The notes beneath the pieces are model-generated. The model saw only the letters and a list, made by a program, of their open reading frames with translations. It searched no databases and had not been told where the DNA came from. The translations under genes and the position numbers were made by a program. From Hypericum androsaemum (lineage: Eukaryota > Streptophyta > Magnoliopsida > Malpighiales > Hypericaceae), in contig OZ023192.1 in NCBI GenBank assembly GCA_963995505.1, positions 16,537,001-16,601,000 of the forward strand: a stretch of 64,000 nt of DNA. Direction: 5' to 3'. This document shows, piece by piece, positions 21,501 through 31,599 of the stretch. Every line of letters begins with the position of its first letter. Within the stretch, counting starts at the first letter, position 1.

Positions 21501-22464
21501 GAGATAATTACTCTCAGGACCCCAAGGTATAGTCAAATAGACTCTGAGGACCCTGTAGTTTTCCTACTAATTGCTGAGCCCCTGTAGTTTGGTTATTATT
21601 ATACTTTCAGGTCCCTAGCTGATGTCAGCAGTTATTTTTACTTTTTTTTCATAGAAATGACCTTTATGCCCTTACACAAAAAAAAATAAATAAACCCATC
21701 GTCTTCCTCGCCGGTCCAAATTCCAAAGGAGTCCATCTCCGGTTCCCACTCCCCGGGTCGCCGGGCCCACTCCAACAGATGGCCAAACGAACCGACCGGC
21801 TCCGACCCAAGAACCTTCTCGCCTACTTCCTAATCGGGTTAATTACCATCCTGGCCCTCGTCTGCATCTACTACGGCTCCTCCCTCGCCCCCACCCGCGA
21901 CGGCGCCGACCCCTTCTCCCTCCGCCTCCACGGCTCCGACCCGCTTGACTCCGACCGCGACGATGACGTGGCGGGCCACGCGGAGGATGAGGACCTCTTC
22001 GGCCAGCTCGTGCCCAAATCAATCCCGGTGTTTTTTATAGGTAAAGGCGGTTGCTTTAGAGGTTTTCACTTGTGGGTTTTAGTTGGAACTTGGTGAACAG
22101 ATCTGTGATATGATGTACTCGGAGTTTATACGCATTTGGCAAGCGAGAAGTCCGACCAGAACTGGATGGTCGTCAATGGGGATAAGATCAACTTCCCTGG
22201 CAGGCGGTCGTGGCCGTAGTGGATGTGGGTCGGGTCGATTGGACCGGGGAAGAACGATGGGTTTATTGTATTTTTTTTTGTTTTGTGTAAGGGCATAAAA
22301 GTCATTTCCATAACAAAAAAAGGAAAAAATAATTGCTGACATCAGCCAGGGACCCGAGAATATAATAATAACCAAACTACAGGGGCTCAGCAATTAGTAG
22401 GAAAACTACAGGGTCCTGAGAGTCTATTTGACTATACCCTAAGGTTCCTGAGAGTAATTATCTC
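21501..22464 (+). mobile_element. Pack-MULE carrying a PMT-type methyltransferase piece
   Basis: Seen: inverted arms of about 190 bp (GAGATAATTACTCTCAGG... and its inverse ending CCTGAGAGTAATTATCTC) flanked by the 9-bp duplication AATTATAAT (21492-21500 and 22465-22473), as expected of Mutator-like elements. No transposase. The interior is GC-rich. From 21779 it encodes a membrane-anchor-like N-terminus (LLAYFLIGLITILALVCIYY) and VPKSIPV; at 22133-22189 it encodes HLASEKSDQNWMVVNGDKIN followed by FPG. These match the N-terminal and early catalytic parts of plant Golgi PMT/QUA2-type methyltransferases. The captured piece is too short to be an enzyme. Confidence 0.85.
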
Positions 22465-22642
22465 AATTATAATTGGTAAGAAAATTGGATTTGTTCGTCC
22501 GTGCTGAAATTTCATAATTTTTTTTAGGAGATCACCCCTAAAATGTGCTGGACAACTCTGAATATCAAAACGTAAAAAAATTATGTTCGCTTTCGGTGTT
22601 TCGAATATTAGTATATTTTATACGTATGACCATTTAAAAAAT

Positions 22643-24178
22643 GAAAAAAGTACACAAAAATACCCTGTGGTTTCAGCGATTATCACTTGGATACCTTGTG
22701 GTTTCAAAATCTTAAAATAGGTCTGACTTATTTCAATCTTTGTCACGGACCGGTCCCGAGCTCCGGTTCAATTTTTTTGGGTGGAACATCATCGTTTTGA
22801 TGCCTACATGGAATGTCACATGCTAATGACTAAGATTAGCTTATGTTGACGTGGCAATGGATAAATTAACAAATTGGTACCAAATTTATTTATAATTTTA
22901 AAAAACTCATCTTTCACCTCCTCGCATTCTTTCGTCTCCATCCTTCATCATCCTCCTCCCTCTCTCTCTCTCTCTATAATTCTCCTCCTTTACCAAACCG
23001 TAAATCAACGAACCATGGAAGAAGTTCTTCACAATCTGCACTCCATGGAAATCTCCAAATCCATATGAACACTCTTCCACCAACAAAAAATCCATATGAA
23101 CATCCCCAACTTCACCAAGAAAACAATTATAAAGCCAAAACTTCACACAAAAATTGGAGCAACCCAAGTAAGACAACCATTAAATTCATCATAAAAATAG
23201 ATACCCAGATGAATAAAACCAAACAATTCATCCACAACAAGCAAACATCACACCCAAAATTTAGGCACAATTACTACTCTGCCAAGCTAGCCCTAGTCAT
23301 CTTGAATTGACCACCCGAATCGGAACCACAAACTCTGAATGAGCAAAGACCCAATAAGCACCATCCTCCCATCCTGATTGGTGGACCGTGCGGTTGTGAG
23401 GGGAGTCGTGGTGGGTGAGAAGGCCGTGCATCTGCTTGACGGGGAGCTTCATAGTGAAGAACTTGTAAAGGAGGCAGAAGGCAGAGGAGGGGTCGCTCAT
23501 CTGCACCTCCGCCGCCATCTCCCCTCTTCCCCCCAATTCCCCGATGATCGACGAAACCCGACCTTAGAAGGTTTGTTGATTCGTCTTCCCTCTTCGTCTC
23601 TTTCTTGTTTTTCTTTGATGACCGACGAAATGGCTCTTCTTCCTCCATGCGCCTTCCATTATTTCTCTCTCCATTATTTTATTTTAGGTGATGATTTTTT
23701 GCTGCCATTGAGAGTGGAGAGATGAGAGTGGAGGAGAAAATGATTTTTTGCTGCCGTTGAGAGTGGAAGAGAAAAGGAGGAAATCCATTGCTGCCGTTGA
23801 GAGTGGAGGAGAGATGGAGGAGGAGGATAAGGAAGGCAGGTGGGTGGGTGGGTGGGTGGTAAGGAAGAAGAATGAGAGGAGAAGAACCAAAGATTTTTTG
23901 AGAATAATAAATAAATTTAGTAATAAATCTAGGACTATGACTGTTTTAGAACTTTACCATTACTTAATCCACATGGCTTGACACTTGGATAAAAAAGACA
24001 CGTGGCAGTCCACGTTGGCCGTAAAACGACGCCGTTCCCCAAAAAAAAATTAGACCGGAGCTCGGGACCGGTCCGTGACAAAGATTAAAATAAGTTGGAC
24101 CTATTTTACGGTTTTGAAACCACATGGTACCCAAGTGATAATCGCTAAAATTACAGGGTACTTTTGTGTACTTTTCCC
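22643..24178 (-). mobile_element. Pack-MULE carrying a PRP38B-like piece
   Basis: Inverted arms of about 165 bp (start GAAAAAAGTACACAAAAATA, end in inverse CAGGGTACTTTTGTGTACTT) are flanked by the 9-bp duplication TTAAAAAAT (22634-22642 and 24179-24187). The empty counterpart is visible at about 6812-6822. No transposase. On the minus strand 23396-23494 encodes DPSSAFCLLYKFFTMKLPVK then QMHGLLTHHDSPH, matching the core of the pre-mRNA-splicing factor 38B (PRP38) family. Other interior frames are not recognised. GAGAGTGGAGGAGA-type repeats lie at 23710-23820. Confidence 0.85.
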
Positions 24179-24377
24179 TTAAAAAATTGATAAGAAAATT
24201 GTTTTAGTTTATAAATCAGGACTTGGAATGTTTAAAACCCAAATTATGTTAAAACACATGTTGGGAAAACATTATTTACCTTGCTTGAACCAAGAGAAAG
24301 CAACTAAAATTAAATTTCCCCATTAAAAATAAGAGAAGGCATATAAACAACAAATGCAATCTTATCAATTCAATAAG

Positions 24378-26014
24378 CTAGTTAAGACTTATATCATCAT
24401 CATAGTCGTCGTAGTTGTCTTGATAACAGTAGTCTCCATCTGCAAACTCTCCATCACTGCTGCTACTACACTCTGTCGGCGTTAAGCCGTAATACTCTGA
24501 ATTGTCGGAATAGTAGTCTTTATAATCATCGTCATCTGATGCAACATATGGACCACGGAACTCCTTGATTTGTTTGGCGCACCTCAGCCCTAGCTCCCCA
24601 TCCAGATCGAGGCCGTAGCAGCCGTACAAGTCAAGAGACTCGAGGCGAGGGCAGCCGTCGAGGATTGCCTTCAGTTCATCGTTCGTTAGGTGCACTCCCA
24701 ATTGGAGGTGGATCAACTGCGGCATTCCTAGTGCAATAGCAACAGCCAGCCCGCTGGTGAAAGGAAGTGTTAGTTTGAATGATACGAGCAATGGACAACT
24801 ACGTGCAAACGCTTCAATGGTTTCCTTCGTGACGTCAAACATTGTTAGCTCAAGTTTCTCCAGGAATGGAAGTTGTGCGGCAACTGAAATTAGCCCCTCT
24901 TCTGTGACTCTTCTATAACAGGATGTAAGCTGCAAGTGTTTAAGACGATATGATCTGTTGGATAAAAGTGGACAATGGCTGAGTTAGACATTTGAATTTG
25001 TAGCTGATCAGCCCACTCGATAGCCCTTTTATTTTTTAAATTACCAACATAACTCTAAAAATATTACTCTTTGCAACCTTTTTTAATTTGGGAATTCAAT
25101 AAAATTTAAGACATAAAACATGAATTGCGTATGCTATACATATACCTAAAAAATGGTGAATCTTATATGCAGTATCAGCATAATAAAGTTTTACCAACTT
25201 TTTGACTTATGTTTTCTCCTCTAAAGCTCAGCTAGTTGGTTGAAGAGGTCAATATCATGTTTGGCAATTTCATGGTTCACCCTTTACCGATGAATAATTT
25301 CACGTTTCTTTTATGTTATTTTTAACTGTATGAGTAATTTTTTCCATAACAAATTGTTGTTTGAGATCAAACTAACACCATAAAATATATTTTTTTGCTT
25401 ATTTGGGGAAGAAAACAATTATGATAAAAATATAGGGTCTTTTCGAAGCGAAACAAACATAAAAGTTTAAACTAGGGCAAATGAATGGGTGACCTGTCGG
25501 CGACGTAATGGAGGAGATCGTCGGAGGCCAAACGGCAGAAGGTGATACTCTCTAGGCCGCCGAGGGAGCGGTCAACGGCGAGGCGGCAGAGGCGTTCAAG
25601 GCAACTATATACGTCTGGCCGTCCAAGAAACCACCTGCGCCACCAATGCCATGCACGCCATTTGATGCGGTCGCGGAGTCTGTCGTCGTCATCGTCATCT
25701 TCCTTTTGGTAGAGGCACCCACAACTGTCGCGAAGGTAGTTGTAGGGGTACGCCTCGTCGTAGAGGTCGCCGAATCGGACCCGGTGCCACATGAGTGGGT
25801 CCCAGCAGATGTCCCACCACGTACGGCACACGTACTGCACCCTCGTCAGCAGCTCCGCGGGCCCCAGCCGCGACAGTATGGATGCCGTCACGTCCCTGGG
25901 GAGGTCCTCCCACTTGAACGCCGGCTTCTCGTCCTCTAGGGTTTGGTGGTGGATGATGAGGCGGTGGTCCCCTTTGTACAGCCAGATCCCTGCGGCCAAG
26001 GAGTGTTTCGTCAT
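24378..26014 (-). CDS. F-box/LRR protein, type 2 (two exons), intact
   Basis: Exon 1 is 25494-26014 and exon 2 is 24378-24954; the intron is GT-AG (GACAG|GTCACC, CAACAG|ATCATA) joined at an Arg codon. The product is about 365 residues with no stop or frameshift. The F-box is WEDLPRDVTASILSRLGPAE, then LLTRVQYVCRTWWDICWDPL. An unusual insert follows: EDDDDDDRLRDR and a Trp-rich WRAWHWWRRWFLG, before LCRLAVDRSLGGLESI. LRRs follow (RVTEEGLISVAAQLPFLEKL, GCPRLESLDLYGCYGLDLDG). The last 55 residues are rich in Asp, Tyr and Ser, ending DDYDDDISLN. By family it is an SCF ubiquitin-ligase substrate receptor; the target is unknown. Exon 2 is nearly identical to 7033-7606, which lost its F-box exon, so this is the best-preserved type 2 gene. 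Confidence 0.85.
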
Positions 26015-26019
26015 TCTCG

Positions 26020-27080
26020 GAGGATGGACACGATTGCGTTAGGGTTGGTGTGTACATATTTATATTCACAGTGAGACGAGGGATTCCGTTTGATAGGGAA
26101 TTGCGAAGTCGGTGATGGTGAGTGCTCGAGTTTTACTTTTACCATGTCATTGTCACCGTCAATTTTTACCCAACTCAACATTTTACCTTTGCATAAAACT
26201 TAGGGTTTCCGCAGTTGTAATACAATATAACAATTAGAGGTAACGGATAGAATAATTACAGAAATACTTAATTGAATTAATACTCTCTCTGAAATAAGAT
26301 ACTTTCTGGTTCCAATTTGGACTAGTTTATAAAATTAGTAATTTTGATAGACAATAATTTTAGGAATACTATTATATAAGTATATAGTTCCAACAATACC
26401 ATAAATCAATAATTGTAAGACATTAAAAAAATTAGGAATTAATTGATAAAGATTAAAGACCCCACGATCTTTAGGGTTTATAGCCATACATGTGCTTAGA
26501 TAGGACTCGACAGTATTCAACTCTAAATATTAAAATAAAATAAACTGTCCTTGGACTATTAGACAATTTTCTGCGTATTACTCTATATTGCATTTTTTTT
26601 ATAACGAATTGGGTATACTAACATACATCTGAGTAATCTTAATACAAAATGGAAGATAATCTAAAGTTCGATTTTTGTTAAATAAGATATCGAATTTGAA
26701 TCTGAATCTTAGATATCGTAATTAGGCCCAATATCAACTTCTTGTAGTCGCTGGAGATTGCACCGGCCCATATTGATCGAAGCCCACCCAAAGGCCCACA
26801 AAACGCATCTCAAATAGGCGTTTTTGATTCTCAGCTACGTACACCGTCGCCGAGTTAGCAAGTAGCAACTCCCAAACCATATGACGCGGAATGCCTCGAC
26901 TCACTCTACATATGTGTGTGTATATATATATATATATACACGCACAAACGCGGGCAGATTTGTGTTCCCCCAATTAAAATGACGAAACAATCCTTAGCCG
27001 CCAGGGTCTGCTTGTTCCAATGGGACCACTGCCTCGCCCTCCGCACCGTCTTTCAAATTGCAAGAATTGAACAGGTCATA
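26020..27080. other. No gene; upstream flank of the F-box gene
   Basis: AT-rich. Pieces match 8325-8690 (see that entry). There is a GT/AT microsatellite at about 26910-26940. No convincing coding exon. Confidence 0.5.
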
Positions 27081-27680
27081 CAGTAAATTTCTGTAAAGTG
27101 ATTCTCTCTAAAGTGACAACCTCTCTAAATTGATAAAAAGTTCTGGTTCCGAGCCAGGACCAGTGTTAAAATTTAATAACCACTCTATCGTAATAACTAA
27201 TACTTTTTAAGAAAATATTAGTGTAAAATTCCGGTCCCAATTTTCACATAAAATGATATTTTGAATAAATACATATATTTTTACGTACTTTGCAAATTTG
27301 AAAATTGTTTTAAGATGTTGATTTGTGCTAGATTTTCTTGTTTGATAACTTTTACATCATCGTTCATCTTTTGAATTATCTTCAAATAGTCATTGTGATC
27401 GTCGTCTTGTTGTAAAAAAATATTTCAAACAAATGTAGCATTTGAATAACGCTATAAGCCGATCATCATCCACCTCAGTTGCACTTTTATTTGATTGATT
27501 CAAAATTGCATCAACAATAACTTGTTCGATCAGAGTGTAGATGATAGATGTCTTGATCAAATGAGAATTACACAACAATTTTTTTGTAGTAAAAAAACGT
27601 AAACTCCTCTTATATGATAACCTCTCTAAAGTGATAATTTTCTCTGGTTCCAATAATATCACTTTAGAGAGGTTTTATTG
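27081..27680. mobile_element. Tc1/mariner (pogo/Emigrant-like) non-autonomous element
   Basis: 600 bp flanked by TA. The ends are CAGTAAATTTCTGTAAAGTG... and, inverted, CAATAAAACCTCTCTAAAGT. Both arms repeat CTCTCTAAAGTGATA, the style of Emigrant/pogo-like MITEs. A 90-codon minus-strand frame at 27390-27662 has no recognisable transposase motif. 27683-28070 shows nothing else. Confidence 0.6.
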
Positions 27681-28071
27681 TATCTATGTTGAGTTATGAA
27701 TTTCAATAGTGAATGATTGGGAAGCGGAAGATGGATGGGGCAGAAGATAGAATTATTTTTTTGTTAAGATAATTTTGTAATTTTTAGGTCAGCTAGGAAT
27801 ATTTTTCGTACTTGAAATGAGTTTAGGAACTAATGAATTGATTTACGAAATATCAGAAATAAAATAATACTAGAGTATTCTTATGCATGAATTTCTTCAA
27901 ATATTAGGGATCTATGATAGTTTTGCCCTAAAATTTATGCTAATAAAATTTAATTTATTTGAAATATATTTTTCCAGTATAATGAAAATGGATCCCCGTT
28001 ATGACAGTATACTTTCAAGAGTTAAAATCATGTTAAGAAAATGAGATAACCGCATGGATCCCTGCAGCTTA

Positions 28072-29754
28072 GAGATAATTACTGAGAGAACTTTAGGGTA
28101 TAGGGATGACAATGGGTAGAGTAGGGTGGAGTAGGGTATTAGTAGGAACCTACCCATATTCTAGTTTGCAAAGTTAGACCCATACTATACTCTAGATTCT
28201 CGACAAATCTCATTATTAGACCCAAACCCTTACCCTCAGGGTCCGCAGGGTCTATAGGATCTTGCAGGATCCGACCCTTGAATTAAATGCAAAATATTTT
28301 TGATAATTTTTAAATATAAAATTTTAATTCTTTATATAAAATTTAAATAAATCATAATGAATATGTGAAGATTAATCATGAAATATCTAGTATATCAATA
28401 AAGAAAATTAAATTATATATACTTCAAATTTTGGAGTCGATAACATAGAACATATTTCATAATATTTAAAAACTTTATTACAATTTATAAGTAAAATTTA
28501 AAGATAGAAGGGTCTACTTAGGGTTTAATTAGGGTCTAGTTAGGGTATGGTCCAAATTAGTGTAAAAGGGTAAGGGTATGGTAGAAATTTATAGGATTCA
28601 TACCCTACCCTAGACCCCACCTCGAAAAGTGGACTCATACCCATACCCTACCCTAGACCCAGTCAAAGTTAACATACCCTCTACCCACGGGGTAAGGGTA
28701 GGGTCTGACCCTCAAGGTATGGATATTTCTGCCATCCCTACCAGGGTATAGTCAAATAGACTCTGAGAATCCTGTAGTTTCTCTACTAATTACTGAACCC
28801 GTGTAGTTTGGCTACTATTATACTCTCGGGTCCCCGGCTGATATCAACAATTATTTTTTCTTTTTTTAATCATTGAAATGACCTTTATGCCCTTACACAA
28901 AAATAAGAAAAGCTTCTTCTTCTTCCTCCGGCACCGGCGCCACATCGTCCTCCTCCGACACCGACTCCACATCGTCGATGAGGTGCAGCTCCCGGGTCCG
29001 GCGGGAGTACATCACGTGCATGATCTCCCACCCGCAAGCGCTGGCGTAGTGCGAGCTCACTCTCACCAAGCTCGACCTCAACGTGGCCCGCGAGGCTGTC
29101 GACGACAACGCCGGCGCCGCGGTAATCGCGAGCTTGAGGCAAGCCTCGAGCGATTCAAACATCGTAGAGTAGTAGTATAGCGCATCCGTGAAGCGGTCGA
29201 AGAAGTTGTCCTGGTTGTGGTTGGCTTCCTGCTCCACGACGGTTACGATCTTCAGGTTCAGGCTCGATCGACGCCCCGGCAAGGTCTGGCCGGAGGAGCT
29301 TGTGGAGCTCCATGACAGAGTTGACCGCCAGGGTCTCGCCAGGGTTGATCGCCAAGGTCTCATCGGGGTTGACCTGGAGCATCCACGGCTTCACGTCCTC
29401 GAGGCGGGAGGCGGCTACACCGCAGAAGGTGAATCTTACGTTGACGGAGAGGGCAAGCTCGGCGAGCTTGAGGCCGATCTAGCGGAGGGCGGGCCGATGC
29501 TGGTAAGGCGGAGTAGCAGGGGGCCATCGAGGCGGAGTCGCGGCCGTCAAAATTTTATTTACTTTGATTTTTTAGTGGGAGGGGCAATTTGATCTTTTCA
29601 AGTGACAAAAAAGGAAGAAAAAAATGCTGACATCAACTAGGGATCGGAATGTATAATAATAACCAAACTACAAGAGCTCAGTAATTAGTAGAGAAACTAC
29701 AGGGTCCTCAGAGTCTATTTGACTATACACTGGATTTCTCTCAGTAATTATCTC
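28072..29754 (-). mobile_element. Pack-MULE carrying DELLA/GRAS pieces, with nested hAT element
   Basis: Same terminal family as 21501-22464: the left arm (28072-28100 plus 28749-28900) and right arm (29600-29754) share GTATAGTCAAATAGACTC and ATGACCTTTATGCCCTTA. The left arm is split by a hAT-like element (28101-28740). No 9-bp target duplication is found: the flanks are TGCAGCTTA and TTTTTAGAA. On the minus strand the interior encodes [15 protein letters not shown] (29293-29337) and, in another frame, [18 protein letters not shown] then [19 protein letters not shown] (29142-29252), both hallmarks of the GRAS domain of DELLA proteins. The frame change and short length exclude a working GRAS protein. 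Confidence 0.85.
28101..28740. mobile_element. hAT-like non-autonomous element nested in a MULE arm
   Basis: Termini TAGGGATGACAATGGGTAG and TTTCTGCCATCCCTA are inverted. The flanks TTAGGGTA (28093-28100) and CCAGGGTA (28741-28748) are an imperfect 8-bp duplication. The interior has many GGGTAGGGT words and no coding capacity. Confidence 0.75.
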
Positions 29755-29764
29755 TTTTTAGAAT

Positions 29765-30311
29765 GGCTTTACCATATGCAAAATCAAAGACGGAATTTCG
29801 ACCAAGTTGAATCATATACACATCTACCTAATAAAAGTTGCAACCAGAAATGAGGTGTTTAGGTTCAAAAGTCCAAAAGAGTTATAGCAAAGAGGTAAAA
29901 CTAAAAGCAAGTTCTCTTACAAGAAGATCTCGGATCCCACGAAAGAGATCATCAAGGGCAAGGTCGCCAAGAGTAAAGTCATCATACTCAAAGCATGTTA
30001 AGAAAACCATCTTATAAAACCAGCAAATCACCAATAATAACTCATAATCACAGCGCGTAAGACATTTTTAGAATGGCTTTACCATATACAAAATCAAAGA
30101 CGGAATTTCGACCAAGTTGAATCATATACACATCTACCTAACAAAAGTTGCAACCAGAAATGAGGTGTTCAGGTTCAAAAGTCCAAAAGAGCAAGAGAGT
30201 TATAGCAAAGAGGTAAAACTAAAAGCAAGTTCTCTTACAAGAAGATCTCAGATCCCACGAAAGAGATCATCAAGGGCAAGGTCGCCAAGAGTAAAGTCAT
30301 CATACTCAAAG
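29765..30311. repeat. Tandem duplication of an F-box gene 3' end
   Basis: 29765-30001 is nearly repeated at 30068-30311 (AGAATGGCTTTACCATAT, GACGGAATTTCGACCAAG, GAAAGAGATCATCAAGGGC). The unit holds the 3' flank and last codons of the F-box/LRR gene ending at 30248. The left copy abuts the end of the MULE at 29754. Confidence 0.85.
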
Positions 30312-31480
30312 CCGATGGGTTCTGAGTACCCGAGATAGTCATCATAGTCCGACGAGATGCCAAAATAAAAATAGCCATATGCGTCTAAGCAACCTATACG
30401 AGAATCAAATGGGTAATCATCTGTTGGATCACTGGGAAGTCTCAGATCCTTGATCCTCTCGGTACATGTTTTCCCTAATTGCCCACGAAGATTGAGATTG
30501 AAACAGTCCCGCAAATTGAGTGACTGGAAGTGGCGGCAGAAATCCAGAATTGCCTCCATGCCAGCATTTGTCAGTTGGTTCCCAAGTATCTGCAGGTGGA
30601 CTAACCGATGCATATTTTTTGCAATAGGTAGAGCCTCTTCATGCTTTTTAAGCTCCTAACTTATGCCTCCTTCACAATTCAGCTTAAACGTTTTGAGTAA
30701 AGGACAGCAACGACCAAAGACTTCAATAACCTCCTCGGATGCATTGCCATAAGAAAACTCGAGCTCCTCCAACAGAGGAACCTTCGCAGCAACCAAAGCG
30801 AGCGTCTCATCCGACATATCATAGTAGCATATTAACACAAGATGCTTAAGTTGACTTGATCTATGCCAGAGAACACAAAGTCCACAACAAAACAAGTCGT
30901 CAGCGACTCAGAACACAGAGATTCATCGGTGTTCGGGTGGAAATGATATTCTCTCAGAAATCATTTTCTACGAAACAGAGGATACTCAACAACAACACTT
31001 CTCGCATACCACTGGCTCAATTGACGAAACATAAAACGGTTCCCGTTCTTCCGATTCTATCATTGTTCGAAGCAGCCAACAAAGAAATATCAAATTAAAA
31101 GAAAGGTAAACGAAGGAGTAAAAGGCAAACTGTTCGGCGATGTAGAGGAGAAGATCGTCGTTGGCAAAGTGTTCAATCCTGATGCTAATGAGGCCGCCCT
31201 GGGAGAGGTTGACGGCTAGGCGGAAGAGGCTGACGTAGTCAAGCGGGTCATCGGGGTCCTTGGGGTTTGGGATGAGCACGTCTACGTGGCGCCACATAGA
31301 GGGGTCCCTGCATATCTCCCTCCACGTAGCGCACACGTACTGCGCGCTGGTCAGCACGTCCACGACCCCAAGCCACCGCATTATCTCCGCCGTCACATCA
31401 CGTGGCAACTCCGGCCAGTTCCTCGCCGCTCCGCCTCCTTCCTCCGGCTGTTTCCGGCCTTCGTCGCTTAGTGAATCCAT
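30248..31480 (-). pseudogene. F-box/LRR gene, type 1 (SKIP19-like), one nonsense codon
   Basis: Exon 1 is 31131-31480 and exon 2 is 30248-30860, GT-AG (CGAACA|GTTTGC, GCATAG|ATCAAG). Exon 1 carries the F-box RNWPELPRDVTAEIMRWLGV, then SAQYVCATWREICRDPSMWR. Exon 2 keeps the same frame for its whole length, from SSQLKHLVLICYYDMSDETL through LTNAGMEAILDFCRHFQSLN to a long Tyr/Asp/Gly tail (EPIGFEYDDFTLGDLALDDL). The frame is broken only by a TAG at 30656-30658, where the intact neighbour (17628-18765) has CGG. The full-length form would be about 320 residues. It could be a recent pseudogene, a polymorphic null allele or a sequencing error. Confidence 0.8.
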
Positions 31481-31599
31481 GTGGATTTGGTTTGATTAGG
31501 GTTTCAGTGTACTTGGGGCTTAGGGTTTCATTTCTCGTTTTCCTTGTTTGATTTTCGTTCGTCCTCCTCTCTCTCCTTCCAGTCCACTGTGGTAATTGA

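Noticed and set aside
21779..22096. 105-codon frame with a transmembrane segment as an independent gene
   Set aside because: It is the captured N-terminus of a PMT-type methyltransferase inside a Mutator-like element.
28893..29363. 156-codon frame as a GRAS gene
   Set aside because: Only short DELLA motifs in different frames within a MULE; no complete GRAS domain.
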